Shown one piece after another: positions 21,883 to 33,426 of a stretch of DNA of 64,000 bases. The position numbers and the translations under genes are program-made. The stretch's first letter is position 1; every line of letters starts with the position of its first letter. A model generated the notes under the pieces. The model saw only the letters and a program-made list of their open reading frames with translations, ran no database searches and had not been told where the DNA came from. The stretch comes from Calliopum simillimum (taxonomy: Eukaryota > Arthropoda > Insecta > Diptera > Lauxaniidae): NCBI GenBank assembly GCA_951812925.1, contig OX638368.1:70156422-70220421 (forward strand). Reading direction: 5' to 3'.

Positions 21883-23042
21883 GGGCGTGTGCCAAATCGA
21901 AACTTTTTCCTTAAGCAAATAGGGGTGAAAAAATATTTCACTCTGGTGACTAAATTTTTGTATTTTTGCTGTGCCAAATAGATTACAAATTCTGACTGAT
22001 TCAATTTTTGACATTCCAACAAATGTAAGTTTTTCCGAAAAACTTTTTTGTACGATTTTCTTCAATTACAGAAAATAAAGGTAAAAAATATATGATGAAT
22101 GAGCTGGGTCACTAAAGAACGCAGTTGTGGAGCTAATTTTTAGTGAAAAAGCATGACCCAAATGTCCTAAAAGATACTTTATATTTACTCAAATAATTAA
22201 AAATAAAAAAAATAAGCCATTTATCGAAAATGTTTTTTTATTTATTAAAAACACCATTTTGGAAGTTTATTTCTTAAAAATAATATTGGCCGAATGTAAG
22301 ATTAGCGGTCAGGGCACTCATTTATTCAACAGCCAACAAGCAAAATTACTTATCGCCATGATATTTGACTTGATTTCTTTTTATCCTAAGCGGTGCTATC
22401 GGACCGCTTAACGCAATTGAATTTGTTGTTTTAGATTGCGTTAACTTTGTGCTTGCAATAACTTCAAGTTCCTGAAGGATAATTTTATTATGCGGCGCTA
22501 CAATTGGCACAGCATTTGTCGTTACTTGTAATGCTGTTGCATTTATGCTTTCAATAGCTAAAACTTGTGGGCGTTTGGTTGAACGCGAATTTGTTAGCAA
22601 TACAACACTAACCGCACTGCCACCAGAAGTAAAACCAGGGGAGCCCGTAAAACATCATATAACACCACTTAAAGCGGACGCATGCGATTCAGGTGTAGTA
22701 GATTATAAGCTCGTAGCACTTGTCGCTGATGCAGCTGCAGCAGAAACTGAACCACTACTAGCTGCTCCATTTGATATTCACGAATAACTGTTTTCCTTAT
22801 TTGTAATGCTGATATTTATTTTATTTTTGAAAAAATTTTATGTTTCATTTTAAATTTTTTATTGACATTTTTTAATTTGTTTGTTGCCCCACATTTTCTA
22901 TTTCGATTGTCACAATTTTCAGTAGCCCCTGGGGCTAGTACAAATTTTGACACAACAATTTCACCTCATATGCTTCAAAAATTGTATTTGGGACGTCAGA
23001 ATTTGTATAGGTGAGTGAAATGTTTTCGATTGGCACAGGCCC
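21883..23042. mobile_element. GGGC-terminus element carrying a coding-like cargo
   Basis: Ends GGGCGTGTGCCAAATCGAAAC and GGGCCTGTGCCAATCGAAAAC (as complement), flanked by AAT (21880-21882, 23043-23045). Removing it with one AAT restores 'ccatcaatatgtcatatcgag', which mirrors the intact right arm of the enclosing palindrome ('catcaatatttcaaaccgag'). The insertion and its 3-bp duplication are therefore directly visible. 1160 bp, no transposase. Confidence 0.85.
22346..22790 (-). pseudogene. coding-like fragment, unidentified
   Basis: A higher-GC minus-strand stretch reads Ala/Ser-rich 'NGAASSGSVSAAAASATSAT', then, after two in-frame stops, 'SGGSAVSVVLLTNSRSTKRP' and an 80-residue open tail ending '..LRIKRNQVKYHGDK' and TAA (22346-22348). 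Base use differs sharply from its AT-rich flanks, and the low-complexity start is like animal transcription-factor linkers. I recognise no domain. It may be a captured host exon. The plus-strand frame at 22545-22787 is the weaker reading. Confidence 0.4.
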
Positions 23043-24563
23043 AATATGTCATATCGAGTTTGTGTTTACATGTTCATAAAGTGTCAATATTTAGTGTTGC
23101 CTTGTACGCCAAAGAGGAAACAAAGCAACAGCGGATGCAATTTTTATGATAGAAATTGATATGCTGATGGAAGTAACAGAAATAAATTAATAAAAAAAAG
23201 TTGAAATATCAAAATTTACACCATAAATTTATTTAAATGGGTCCACAGCAACAATTTGTCATTTCCGAACCCACTTCACCACCAAGAATATGGGTTTTGG
23301 CCGATTAATAAAATTTTTTTATTGAAATCTTTTTTTTTAAATTAAAACTAAGAGTCTTTGATAAAAATAATAACAATCAGGTTTCAGTAAATTGATTTTG
23401 TCCCAGTCAAATATTGAAAGGTTCTCTTAAAGCTCCCATTAAGCTTCAGCGAAAACCAAAATCAATACACTATCTGTTTGTGATTAAAAACAAATCATAT
23501 ATGCAAGCCATTTTCATTTCCGCACGATGTGCACCCGTTGAAATCTTTTCTTAACTGACTAAAAGTGTACTGAAAAATTTTCATTGCGTTTACACAGTCA
23601 ACCTACCCATCAATAAAGTCATCAATACAGCAGAAAAACACAAAATTTTGTTTTTCGGCAATCAGATTGTCAATACAGATTGATGAGTGTTTACATTTAC
23701 AGTTGATGAAAAAAAGTGAACTTGGCATCATTGGCATATTGATGGCTAGATTGTTAATAGGCCTTTTTACAATATGCCAATGATGCCAAGTTCACTTTTT
23801 TTCATCAATCTGAGAATGTATGCATGTTGATGAGATACTGTTAATGTAAACACTCATCAATCTGTATTGACAATCTGATTGCCGAAAAACAAAATTTTTT
23901 GACTTTCTGCTGTATTGATGACTTTATTGATGGGTAGGTTGACAGTGTAAACGCAATGAAAATTTTTCAGTACACTTTTAGTCAGTTAAGAAAAGATTTC
24001 AACAGGTACACATCGTGCGGAAATGAAAATGGCTTGCAAATTTGATTTGTTTTTACTCAAAAACGGATAGTTTACTGATTTTGGTTTTTGCTGAAGCTTA
24101 ACGGGAGCTTGAAGAGAACCTTTTAATTTTATGACTGGGACAAAGTCAAATTACTGAAACCTGATTGTTATTATTTTTATCAAAACACTTATTTTTAATT
24201 TAAAAAAAAAAAAAGATTTCAATAAAAAAATTTGAATAAATGGCCAAAGCCCATATTTTCGGTGATAAAATGGGTTTGGAAATGACAGATTGTTGCTGTG
24301 GACCCATTTAAATAAATTTATGGTGTATATTTTTATGTTTCCACTATTTTTTATTTATTTATTTTTGTTATTTCCATCAGCATATCAATTTCTGTCATAC
24401 AAATTTTATCCGCTGTTGCCTTGTTTCCTCTTTGGCGTACAAAGCAACACTAAATATTGGCAGTTTATTGAACAAGTAAACACTAACTCGGTTTGAAATA
24501 TTGATGACCAGATTGATGGCTACAAATGTAAAAGGGGCTATTCTTAGTCGAGAACTATTTGGG

Positions 24564-25278
24564 GTGTACAGACTATCAAAGTTTTTTGATGAGTTCGAAT
24601 TGGTTTGGCATCACCAATTTTTCCGTCAGAAAAATTTGTATGGATTTGATGAGTTTTTGATAGTGAGAACGCTTCTTCAAAAAATTTGTCAAAAACTTTG
24701 AAGAAAATCAAAAATTTTTGATTTTTCGCTGATTTGACGAGTGATTTGAAAATGTGCACGCAAATACATTTTTCTGTGTGCGTATTTTCATTTCAAAACA
24801 AGATTTTAACAAGTGCACGACGCTCGGATGATGAAAGTAAAGATGAATATGATTTTTTTCTTATATTATGAGGGTTGTTTTAATTTTTTTAAGTAAGGCT
24901 GATTTGCTTGTACATGTGTAATTTTAGATGCAGCTACTGAAGGATTTTATGTACAAAAGTATATTTCTTTCGTAAAATAGTAACAAAATAATTTTGAATT
25001 GTTTTTCAATGGATGGAATAATTTATTTCTGCAAGTAAGATTTAATTTATGGTATTTCCACTACATTTTAATAATTAGTTTCCTTGTTTTTCATCGACGC
25101 TTCAATTTTCATAGTCAGAATTCATCCGCTATTGCGATGTTACCTCATCGGCGTACAAAGTAAAACTGAAATTTGAAGAGTGATTTGATGGTGTGTATAC
25201 TCAAAACTCAAAATTAGTGATGCCAAACAAATTCGGATCCATCAAAATAAAATCGACAAATTTTGATAGTGTGTACAC
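24564..25278. mobile_element. TIR element with GTGTACA ends
   Basis: Left GTGTACAGACTATCAAA and right complement GTGTACACACTATCAAA. Both continue into a 'gatgccaaac' block (24605 / 25223). About 715 bp, non-coding. Confidence 0.7.
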
Positions 25279-25381
25279 TGCTATTATCTCAATCGTGTCT
25301 GTTTATGTGTCAAAATATTGCCCAGACTTTTATATCTGGCTCACACGACAAACGAAATTTTTTTTTTTTTAATAAATCTTT

Positions 25382-25829
25382 AGCTTTGTTTGACGAATTT
25401 AGATCAGAGTAGAGCAGAGTAGAGCAGCTTTTGAAAAATGTCACATTACTTTTAGAGCAGGCTAGAGCAGAGTAGAGTAGGGCAAAGCAGAAATTTCAAA
25501 AAACACAAAACAAGCAACTTTGAGAAAATCAGCAAAAAATTTGAAATTTTACATTTTTTTACGTTAAAAATAAAATATAAATATCAAAATTGACGATAAA
25601 TTTTTAAAATATTTATTTTGTTTTGATTTTTCTCATGAAAATTTGCTGCTCCAACCTGCTCTACATAAAAATCTAGAGCAGAAAAGAGCAAACAGAGCAG
25701 TTTGGAGTAGACTCATCGAACACTTTTCAGAGTAGAACAGAGCAACCAGAGCAGAAAAAACTGTCATCGAACACTTTTCACTGCTCTAACTTGCTCTAGA
25801 GTACTCTAGAGCAATCATCAAACAAAGCT
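25382..25829. mobile_element. MITE with AGCTTTGTTTGA ends and 'agagcag' repeats
   Basis: Inverted ends AGCTTTGTTTGA (25382) and TCAAACAAAGCT (to 25829). Subterminal repeats of 'gagtagagcag' on the left and 'gctctagagtactctagagc' on the right. No coding. Confidence 0.65.
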
Positions 25830-26250
25830 TTTATTAGAATTAATAATGCTTTGTATTACATAAATAATGCCATAATTTAAATTTGTTTCAAAAAATTTAA
25901 TTATAAGTTATATGATTACATTTAAAAGATGTGTTTGACAAATATTTTTGAATACGTAAATATTTCTTTGTTGTTTGACTTCATTAGGTAGATCATTTAA
26001 GCACTTTTAGAATAACGAGTTTTGTGCCACCGTTGTCCTTTGAATTCTAAAGTCCGCTGCGTTCCGCAACTGATAGGAATGTATTTCTCACACATACGCA
26101 ATATTTTCTGTTAAATATTTTGGTGCCATATTTGTAGAATATAAAATCGACTTTACTGTTTGCTGTCTCACATTCTAGTGAAGTATCTTATTTTTATTTA
26201 TGATATTCAAATCGTAAGAATTGTTGGAATATGGTCAGATTGATTTGATT
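25830..26250. other. AT-rich DNA, no gene seen
   Basis: Possibly the 3' flank of the retroelement that follows on the minus strand, but no long terminal repeat could be paired. Confidence 0.4.
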
Positions 26251-27130
26251 GGTAATGATCCGAACTTAATAAAATTGGTTTGGCTGCCTATTCACGGTGA
26301 TTGGATCTGATTCAGGATGAGTTTCATCTTGTATCTTTTTGACATGAGACACGTTGCGTCGGTATCGTTGATTTGACACCATTTATTCCACTGTAACTTC
26401 AGAACCGTCGTGCCTTATAACTTGAAATGTTGTTGGATAAAAATTTGGTGACAGTTTATTTTCTTTAGTCAACACTTTGTCTCCAACACAAACATCGTTT
26501 GATTTTGCTTAGCGTCGTTTATCAGCATATTATTTTCCACTTTCTTTCTTTTCTTTGTCACGATCGTGCAACTCACTATCGATTTCGAGTGGTTGAAAAA
26601 TTTGAGGTAATTTGTTACGCATATTTCTGTTATATAACAATTCAGCTGGTATTCGGTTTGTTGTTGAGTGTTCGGTGAAACGGTACATAATTAAAAATTT
26701 GTTTAAATCGTCAATCCAATCTCGCTTTGTGTTTTGGCTAATAGTAATACGTTTTAAAATACTTCGATTTTACCCTTCAACTTCACCACTCATTTGAGGC
26801 TAGTATGGTGTTGCAGTTATTAATTTAATGTTGCATTCATCGCAGTACTTTTGAAACTCGTCACTTATAAACTGTGGACCATTATCAGAAGTGATGGTAT
26901 ATGGTTAACCGAATCGTGCAAATATTCCCTCCAAGCGTTTAATCGTTTCACAGCTGGTAATTGATTTAATGACTTCAATCTCAATGAATCGGCTATAGTA
27001 GTAAACAATCACTAGTAAATAGTGATCAGACGGCAGAGCTCCTAGGAAATCAATTGCAACATGTTGCCATGGTGTATCTGGCAAATGTGTTATGCGTGGG
27101 TCTGTATGAAATGTCAAATTCAAATCAAAA
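26250..27130 (-). pseudogene. Ty3/gypsy-type integrase fragment
   Basis: Minus strand from 27123: a DDE integrase core with 'PWQHVAIDFLGALPSDHYLL' (first catalytic Asp), then, across a stop, a 'DNGPQF' block (about 26880; second Asp) and a 'SGEVEG' block (about 26790; catalytic Glu region). A C-terminal part with a 'GDKVLTKENKLSP' motif (about 26480) follows. It belongs to an LTR retrotransposon integrase, which inserts the DNA copy. Several stops; no LTR, protease or reverse transcriptase in reach. Confidence 0.75.
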
Positions 27131-27333
27131 CAAAAAAAAAATAAAATTTATATTACAGTTCAATCAGGTATAAAGCGGCATGAAAAATTTCTTAAACTCC
27201 GGCTAGGCTACCCCATGGTCGTGCTTCTCCCTAATCTAACTTGACGCGTAATCATAGTAATCATACCATTTTGGTAGCTGTCAAAAATATAAACAAACTG
27301 AGCATTTCTCACTACCATCGAAAACTAAAACGA

Positions 27334-27520
27334 GAAACACATAAAAAGTATGCATGTATCAAGAATTGTCAAATTGAAGTCAAATACATGTCTGCTTATG
27401 AGAGCGCCCAGACAGAAAGTATGCTCAAAGCATGCTCTCTATCTGGGCGCTCTCATAAGCAGACATGTATTTGACTTCAATATGACAATTCTTGATACAT
27501 GCATACTTTTTATGTGTTTC
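27334..27520. repeat. near-perfect 187-bp hairpin
   Basis: Arms of about 90 bp ('gaaacacataaaaagtatgc' ... 'tatgagagcgcccaga') meet in a loop of a few bases near 27427. Differences are limited to a handful of positions near the loop plus single mismatches. Confidence 0.9.
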
Positions 27521-27576
27521 GCGCTTAATTCATCAATTTTTTTTTGTTGTTTTGAACAGACAATGATTTACATTAT

Positions 27577-27780
27577 CTAGCTACCAACAAATCACGTGTT
27601 AAGTGGTTTTGTGGTGTGAGCTTACTGTTCTGTGTTTTTGAGTAAAAACAACAACATTACAAAAACAAGGCAAAATGCGTAGATAAAAAAACCAAAAAAT
27701 TGTTGGTAGGTTGGTTTTCGATACGTTTCACCCATAACCATATGGGATCTTCACTTAACACGTGATTTGTTGGTAGCTAG
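27577..27780. mobile_element. 204-bp MITE with 30-bp inverted ends
   Basis: CTAGCTACCAACAAATCACG...TTAAGTG at the left is repeated inverted at 27751-27780 with one mismatch in 30. CTAG at each outer end could be part of the repeat or a palindromic target duplication. Confidence 0.8.
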
Positions 27781-28121
27781 TTAACTCATCAATGTTTGCG
27801 ACTAGGTGTTATTTTGTCCCTTGGAGTGCATTTTTCCCTCCCCACCTATGGCAAATCCGCCACTCATCATTCATGGAAGTGCCATTTTAGCAAAATCAAC
27901 TTTTAATTCAACACTTTGAAAAAATTAATCTTTACAAAAATCATTGGAAAGATAAAATTCAGCTTACCCTACTTTAGAACTATTGAAATACAATTAATTA
28001 AACGCGTACCCTGAGTATACATTACAATTATAATAATAATATGTATCGTACCTGTATACATTTTAGAATTTTGACTTGCCGACTGATCTCATTGTGAACG
28101 GACGTATTTTTTCTCTGCGAT

Positions 28122-29596
28122 ATGTCGTATGTATTAATTTGTGATTTATGCACAAGCAAGTGCGTTTATTGTGTGGGCGAAAATATTGTAACCCTAATTA
28201 ATAATTTGACAAAAGAAATTGTGGAAATTAAAGATAGTTATGTTTAAGTAAACATGATCTAAAAGATGACAAGAGTGATGTGAACGACGGACTTAAAAAT
28301 AAAAATAATAGTAGAACAAAAAAAATTGCCAAAACCGGTTTGCCTATTGAAAATGGGCCTTATCGTAAATAAATATTCTCGAGAATTTATTCGGTAACTC
28401 CCTGGTTTGCAATCGCAAAAAAAATTTCGTGGAAAGGGAAAATTCACTGGATAAAGTATGTTATCGGCAATAAGTTGGGAGCGAGTTTTTTCACTTTAAT
28501 TTGTTAAATTTACTCCTCAACTTTTTGCTAGGGAGTACTAATGATAAATGAATAATTATGGGCCTTATCGTAAATGAATATTCTCGAGAATTTATTCGCT
28601 AACTCCCTGGTTTGCAATCGCAAAAAAAATTTCGTGGAAGGGGAAAATTCACTGAAAAAATTATGTTATCGGCAACAAGTTGGGAGCGAGTTTTTTCACT
28701 TTTATATGTTAAATTTACTCCTCAACTTTTTGCTAGGGAGTACTAATGTATAAATGAATAATTATAAATAACGTTTCACAAATTGAAAACTTTAGTACAA
28801 CAATTTTAAAGCTTATTGAAATAACTTTCATATGACACTAAAGTTTTTAATAACCCTCCAAGCGTTTCCAACTTATACTGGTTCTGCTAAAACTACTTTT
28901 CACTTAATTTTTTTTTTTTTTTTGAAACTTTTTGGTGCAAACTTTTAATTTTTCAAATCCACAAAAATGATTAAAAATACATTTTTTACTTTAGAAAGCA
29001 AAGTATTAACATAAATTTCACTGCTGTAATTGCTTCTTTTTCTTCTTTTGCAATTGCTGTTTCTTGCTAATCTTTTTTTTTAAGTCAGCTGTCAAAATTC
29101 AGTGGAAAATGGAAAAAAATGTCAACGATTTATGCAAAAAAGCGTTGCCACCTGTTTTATGTGCAAAATGTCTACGGAATTGGAAAAAATCATCGTTCAG
29201 ACTGTTTGTTTGCGCAAAATGTCAAAGATATGGGAAAGACTGAGCGTTGGCAGATGTTGTTTTTGTGTAAAATGTCAATGCTCTTAGAAAACACAGCGTT
29301 GCAAACTGGTTAATTCTGAAAATGTCAACGATATTAAAATAAAAAAGTATCCCTGCAGGAAGGCCGGGAGGGAGGGAATGGAAACTCCCTTCAGATTTAC
29401 GATAAGGCCCAATATAATTCGCATTCGCTCTCGCTCTGCTGACGCTCAAGGTGTTGGTGCTGGTTTTTCGCAGTCTTTGTGTGCTGCTGTTCCCGCTTAT
29501 GCTGCTGCTGAGGTTGGTGCTGCTGACGCACCTGCCGTGAATGTTTTAAAACCCCATGAGGCAATGCCAGGCATGATGTTCGCACTTTTCCAATAG
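28122..29596 (+). pseudogene. unidentified ORF split by a GGGCC element
   Basis: ATG at 28122 opens 'MSYVLICDLCTSKCVYC', a C-x2-C...C-x2-C zinc-finger-like start followed by a helix-like 'NLTKEIVEIKDSYV'. A frameshift near 28246 leads into 'DDKSDVNDGLKNKNNS' and 'KTGLPIEN'. The frame is then interrupted by the element at 28355-29410. Beyond it, and after one AAT copy, the same frame continues 'IIRIRSRSADAQG', an Ala-rich part, to a stop at 29596. The Cys-rich start recalls ORF1 of some LINEs, but I cannot name it. The minus strand of the last part is Gln-rich, an alternative but shorter reading. Confidence 0.4.
28355..29410. mobile_element. GGGCC element, copy 1
   Basis: Ends GGGCCTTATCGTAAAT (28355) and ATTTACGATAAGGCCC (to 29410), with AAT on both sides (28352-28354, 29411-29413). 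The left 205 bp are duplicated in tandem (second end at 28560). The interior includes 'ccaacttatactggttctgc' and repeated 'gttgccacctgttt' / 'gcgcaaaatgtcaa' blocks. Non-coding. Confidence 0.85.
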
Positions 29597-29852
29597 TACT
29601 TTTTTTTAAAAAGCCAATAGTACTTTTTGTTTTTGCGGCCTTGGGTATATAGTATAAAATATAGAAAAGAAACATTGTGCATAATAAATTTATTCGCTTC
29701 ACGCGCGCATTATTCGATGAGAAGGACTGTTTATTTCTTTTTAAATATATTATTATATAGCAAGTTTCAAAATCAATTTGTTCCTCAAATTAAAAAGGTC
29801 TAAATTCAATTGTATTACATATAAAAAATTCAATTATTTACTTGAATAAAGT

Positions 29853-30400
29853 TGAGGAATGATTTTTCAAAAGAGCGTAAAACCAGTTCCGACCTCGAAT
29901 AAACCTAAGAATGCCATCGGTATTACCATGCTATAATGCATCCTCTAGCTCAAAATTCATCGCAAAAAATGCTTTTCCAAGATAAAATCGTGATCAAAAG
30001 TCGCATTGCGGAGCAACAGGGCTTATTTTCATATAATTCCACAGAAATTTTTAAAGTTTGATACAAAAAGACGTTTTTCGAATAGTCGCCGAAGAAACCC
30101 TTAATATTTTGTATATGCCCCAGGCTATATAGGGGCTTACATACCATGCCTATAAATAGCAGCTTAAATTTCCAAATGGTGAAATAAGAGTGATTTATAA
30201 AAATTTCCAAACAAAACGGCTTATTTCCAAATGTTTTTTACATTTTGCAACTACTACAAATATGTTAGAATAAAAATGTTAAGAGGATTAGAATCTTTGG
30301 TCAACTTACTATAACACTGGAGACATTAAAAAAAAATAAGTTCTCATTACTGAAAATTTGTCTAACATGGTTTTACGCCTTTTTGAAAAATCACTCCTCA
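29853..30400. mobile_element. MITE with TGAGGA(A/G)TGATTTTTC ends
   Basis: About 32-bp inverted ends from TGAGGAATGATTTTTCAAAA (29853) to 'gcgtaaaacc', mirrored at 30368-30400. 548 bp, no coding. Confidence 0.75.
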
Positions 30401-31570
30401 GTTCATTTTCAAAAAAAAAAAAAAAAAAATACTGAAATATTTGATGTCGAAGTTTGGCGAACGTTGCAAATAAATATAAATAAAATACTCGTAAGGGTTA
30501 ATGAAGCACAAAATCGTGGATCAAGAAATCCAAAAAAATTACTTTCGTGAATAGAAAAAATCCTTATTTTAAACACTAGTGTATCCTGCACCCAAATCAA
30601 TAAATGTACAAAGTTATGTTTACTATCTGTGGACTTTTGACAAAACAACCCGACTCGAAACTGACAAATAGCCAAAAAAGCATATTCGAATTTTATATAT
30701 GACTAAAATTATGCAAAACTGCCTAATTTTGACATAGATATTTTTGCTAAAGGTACTTAGATATTACTTTAATAAATCTTCTTCCAATGGTTGAATATTC
30801 GGTAAATTTGTGTAAACTTGTTTGTAAAATCTCAGTACCAATATCAAAGTTATAACAACAACAATTTGTTGACTTAATTAAGTCTTTAGCTTGGATCAGA
30901 GCTGAGCACGTAGATACCGCCTAACGATTTTGACATCTAGTTTTTATCAAGTATTATTCAGAAAATATTCTTCGCACATTTGCGGAAGAAATCTCAATTG
31001 ATGAAATTCCCTGTGCAATTCTGTATATATTTCCAACCATCTTTTCTCCTAGTTCATTTTTTAATACATGCTACAATAATCCTATATGTTCCAGTGAAGT
31101 ATTTTGTGAATTGCTATAGCAAGTTTACATACTAATTGCACAAAAAATTACGAAAGGACTTTTTCGAGGTGAAAGTACTTCAGTACTTTTGTAAAGTCAA
31201 TAGTACCAAAAAAAGTACGATTCCACTACAAATATCATCCCGGTAACAAAACGTCCAATCCCTCCCCCCCTAGTTTCGTAACATTTCACATTTTTGGTAA
31301 TTTGAATTTTTTGTCGCATAAAATTATAAAATCGATCCCATCCCCATCGTCCGACCTTACCCCTGGCGCGTAACGTAATATATGCATTCATTTCAAGGAA
31401 TTCCTATGTGACCTGGATTAAAACATTTAAAAATTTATATTGCCAACAACATAGTTGAAGATATGTCCTTTTCATGTTTCCTTTTTTCAGAAATCAATAA
31501 AATGTGTTTAAAAAAGGTAGGATACTTTTTAAAAAAAATATGTTTATGCATAAATATACACTAAAAAAGG
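30401..31570. other. AT-rich spacer, no gene seen
   Basis: An A tract (30411-30429) is followed by unremarkable AT-rich sequence. No frame with family resemblance and no strong inverted repeat. Confidence 0.5.
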
Positions 31571-31679
31571 GAACAATTTTACTTGATCGACTGTTGTTTT
31601 TTTTTCCCAAATAGGGCTCTGGGAATTATCTCTTATAAAAATCGGTATAAGTTGGGAACAACTGGATGGATTTTAAAAA

Positions 31680-32055
31680 GGAAATGTCTATACGGGGCGT
31701 TCCGCGTACGCGAAAGCTCCTCTCTCTCTCTCAATTTACTCAATTAGCGTACGCGAAACTCAATTAGCGTACGCGAAATCCAGTGAAGTTTTTTCCCCCG
31801 GGGAACTTGATTAATTTATGTACTGATCCGCGGCCGAAGGCCTCCGCGAAGCCGATGTCGGATTTTTGGGAGTTTTAAATCCTGAGCTGCGGCCGCAGGC
31901 CGCCCACTTACCCCTACTTTTATGTAAAATTACTGTTGTAACGAAAATGCGTCCCGGGGGAAAAAACTTCACTGGATTTCGCGTACGCTAATTGAGTAAA
32001 TTGAGAGAGAGAGAGGAGCTTTCGCGTACGCGGAACGCCCCGTATAGACAGACTC
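31680..32055. mobile_element. palindromic element with 9-bp target duplication
   Basis: Flanked by TTTTAAAAA (31671-31679 and 32056-32064). The arms share 'gtctatacggggcgttccgc', 'gtacgcgaaagctcctctct', then 'agtgaagttttttcccccgg' and its complement. The opposite arm of the host palindrome shows the uninterrupted site 'ggattttaaaaatattgg'. 376 bp. The centre carries the GC-rich module. Confidence 0.8.
31825..31925 (-). repeat. GC-rich module, copy 1
   Basis: Contains 'ccgcggccgaaggcc', 'gggagttttaaatcctgagc' and 'gcggccgcaggccgccc'. About 60% GC within very AT-rich DNA. Other copies are at 32424 and 38880, in the opposite orientation. Confidence 0.8.
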
Positions 32056-32423
32056 TTTTAAAAATATTGGTGTCATATGAAAGGTATTTCACCGGGCTAT
32101 ATAATTGACACACAAAGTTTTTCAATTTGAGTGATAGTTTTTCAAAAACTAACCCCATTTTTTTCGCAAAAAAAACGTTATTATTCCAAAAAAATGTGTT
32201 ATTAACTTATAATTTTAATAACTTAATTAAGAAGCCTAATTTATTTCCTTTCATTTGATATACGACATATATCTGAAATTGGATCATTTATAAATTTTTA
32301 TAGAAAAAAACAAAATGGAGCAAATCAATTTTCTTAAAATTAGGAACTTTTAACAACAACAATGCCAGAACAGACAACAACAACTTTACTACTACTACAA
32401 TAACAGTAATTTTACTTAAGAGT

Positions 32424-32512
32424 AGAGGTAAATGGGCGGCCTGCGGCCGCAACTCAGGATCTTAAACTCCCAAAAATCCAACACCGGCTTCGCGGCGGAT
32501 CAGTCTATATGC
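32424..32512 (+). repeat. GC-rich module, copy 2
   Basis: Contains 'gggcggcctgcggccgcaac', 'ctcaggatcttaaactccca' and 'ccggcttcgcggcggatcag'. It lacks the 'ccttcggccgc' hairpin kept in the copy at 38880. Confidence 0.8.
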
Positions 32513-33387
32513 GCGCAATTTTGAATAAAAATTTAAAATTTTTTTAAATAGCTGGTTCTCTTTGTTGTTGTTGTAGTAGTAGTTGTTGCAATTTCAGATA
32601 CATGTTGCATATCAAATGAAAGGAAATAAAATGGGGTTTCTAATTTAGTTGTTAAAATTATAGGTTAATAACACATTTTTTGGGAAAAATGCCTTTCTTT
32701 TGGGAAAAAAATGGGGTGAATTTTTGAAAAATTGTCATATCTCGAAAACTATGATTCAAATTGAAAAATCTGGAGCAATTATATAGCCCGGTAAAATACC
32801 TTTCATATGACACCAATATTTTTAAAATCCATCCAAGGGTTCCCAACTTATACTGATTATTATAAAAGATATATCCCAATCTTCCGATGGCTATATCTCC
32901 GAAAGTAGATCCGCTCAGAGGTTGTTGTTGTTGTTGTGACTAATTTTTAAAGCCCTATTTGGGCAAAAAAAAATTAAAAAAACAACAACAGTCGATCAAG
33001 CAACATTAAGCCTAAAAAAGCTGCCTTAAAATCGCGTTTTTACACATTTAAAAAATTTCATATTAATGGAGATAACTGAGTTTGAAATTTGGAAATGTTA
33101 CCTTTTGTCAAGAAATGTTACTTTTTGATAATCATTAAACTGAAATACCTTGTGGGAGCAATAAAAGCAACTGAAAATGTTTGATGACGACTATGATTAG
33201 GATTAAATAGGTAAATGTAATTTTTCGTCAGAACTACAAAAAAATTGTTAGTAGAGTGGAAATGTTACTTTTTGTTCAGAAATCGACGAAAAACGCGGTT
33301 TTCTTGAGAACTGTCATTCTTTGAAATAAATAAAAAATATATAGAAATAGTCCTTATGAAAAATATATAGAAAAATGGTTTAAAAAG

Positions 33388-33393
33388 TTTATT
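33388..33393 (-). terminator. ECSIT polyadenylation signal
   Basis: AATAAA on the minus strand (TTTATT on plus), 34 bases beyond the ECSIT stop codon. No cleavage-site evidence is available from sequence alone. Confidence 0.5.
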
Positions 33394-33426
33394 AACATAA
33401 CATTCAGTATTCTACATTTCCATCAG

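Larger units (their letters stand above)
21838..24539. mobile_element. large fold-back element with AGCCCCTTTTACATT ends
   Basis: Ends AGCCCCTTTTACATT (21838) and its complement (to 24539) are flanked by ATT (21835-21837, 24540-24542). Most of it is one palindrome centred near 23757, with arms of about 700 bp including 'gtgttgccttgtacgccaaa' and its complement. The left arm is interrupted by the element at 21883-23042. No transposase. Confidence 0.8.
31573..33007. mobile_element. fold-back element ending 'acttgatcgactgttg'
   Basis: The left arm (31575-31679, then from 32065) mirrors the right arm (32690-33000): 'aaatagggct', 'gtataagttgggaac', 'atatgaaaggtatttcaccg'. The left arm is interrupted by the insertion at 31680-32055. 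The inner part resembles the interior of the GGGCC elements ('cccaacttatactg'). Confidence 0.75.
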
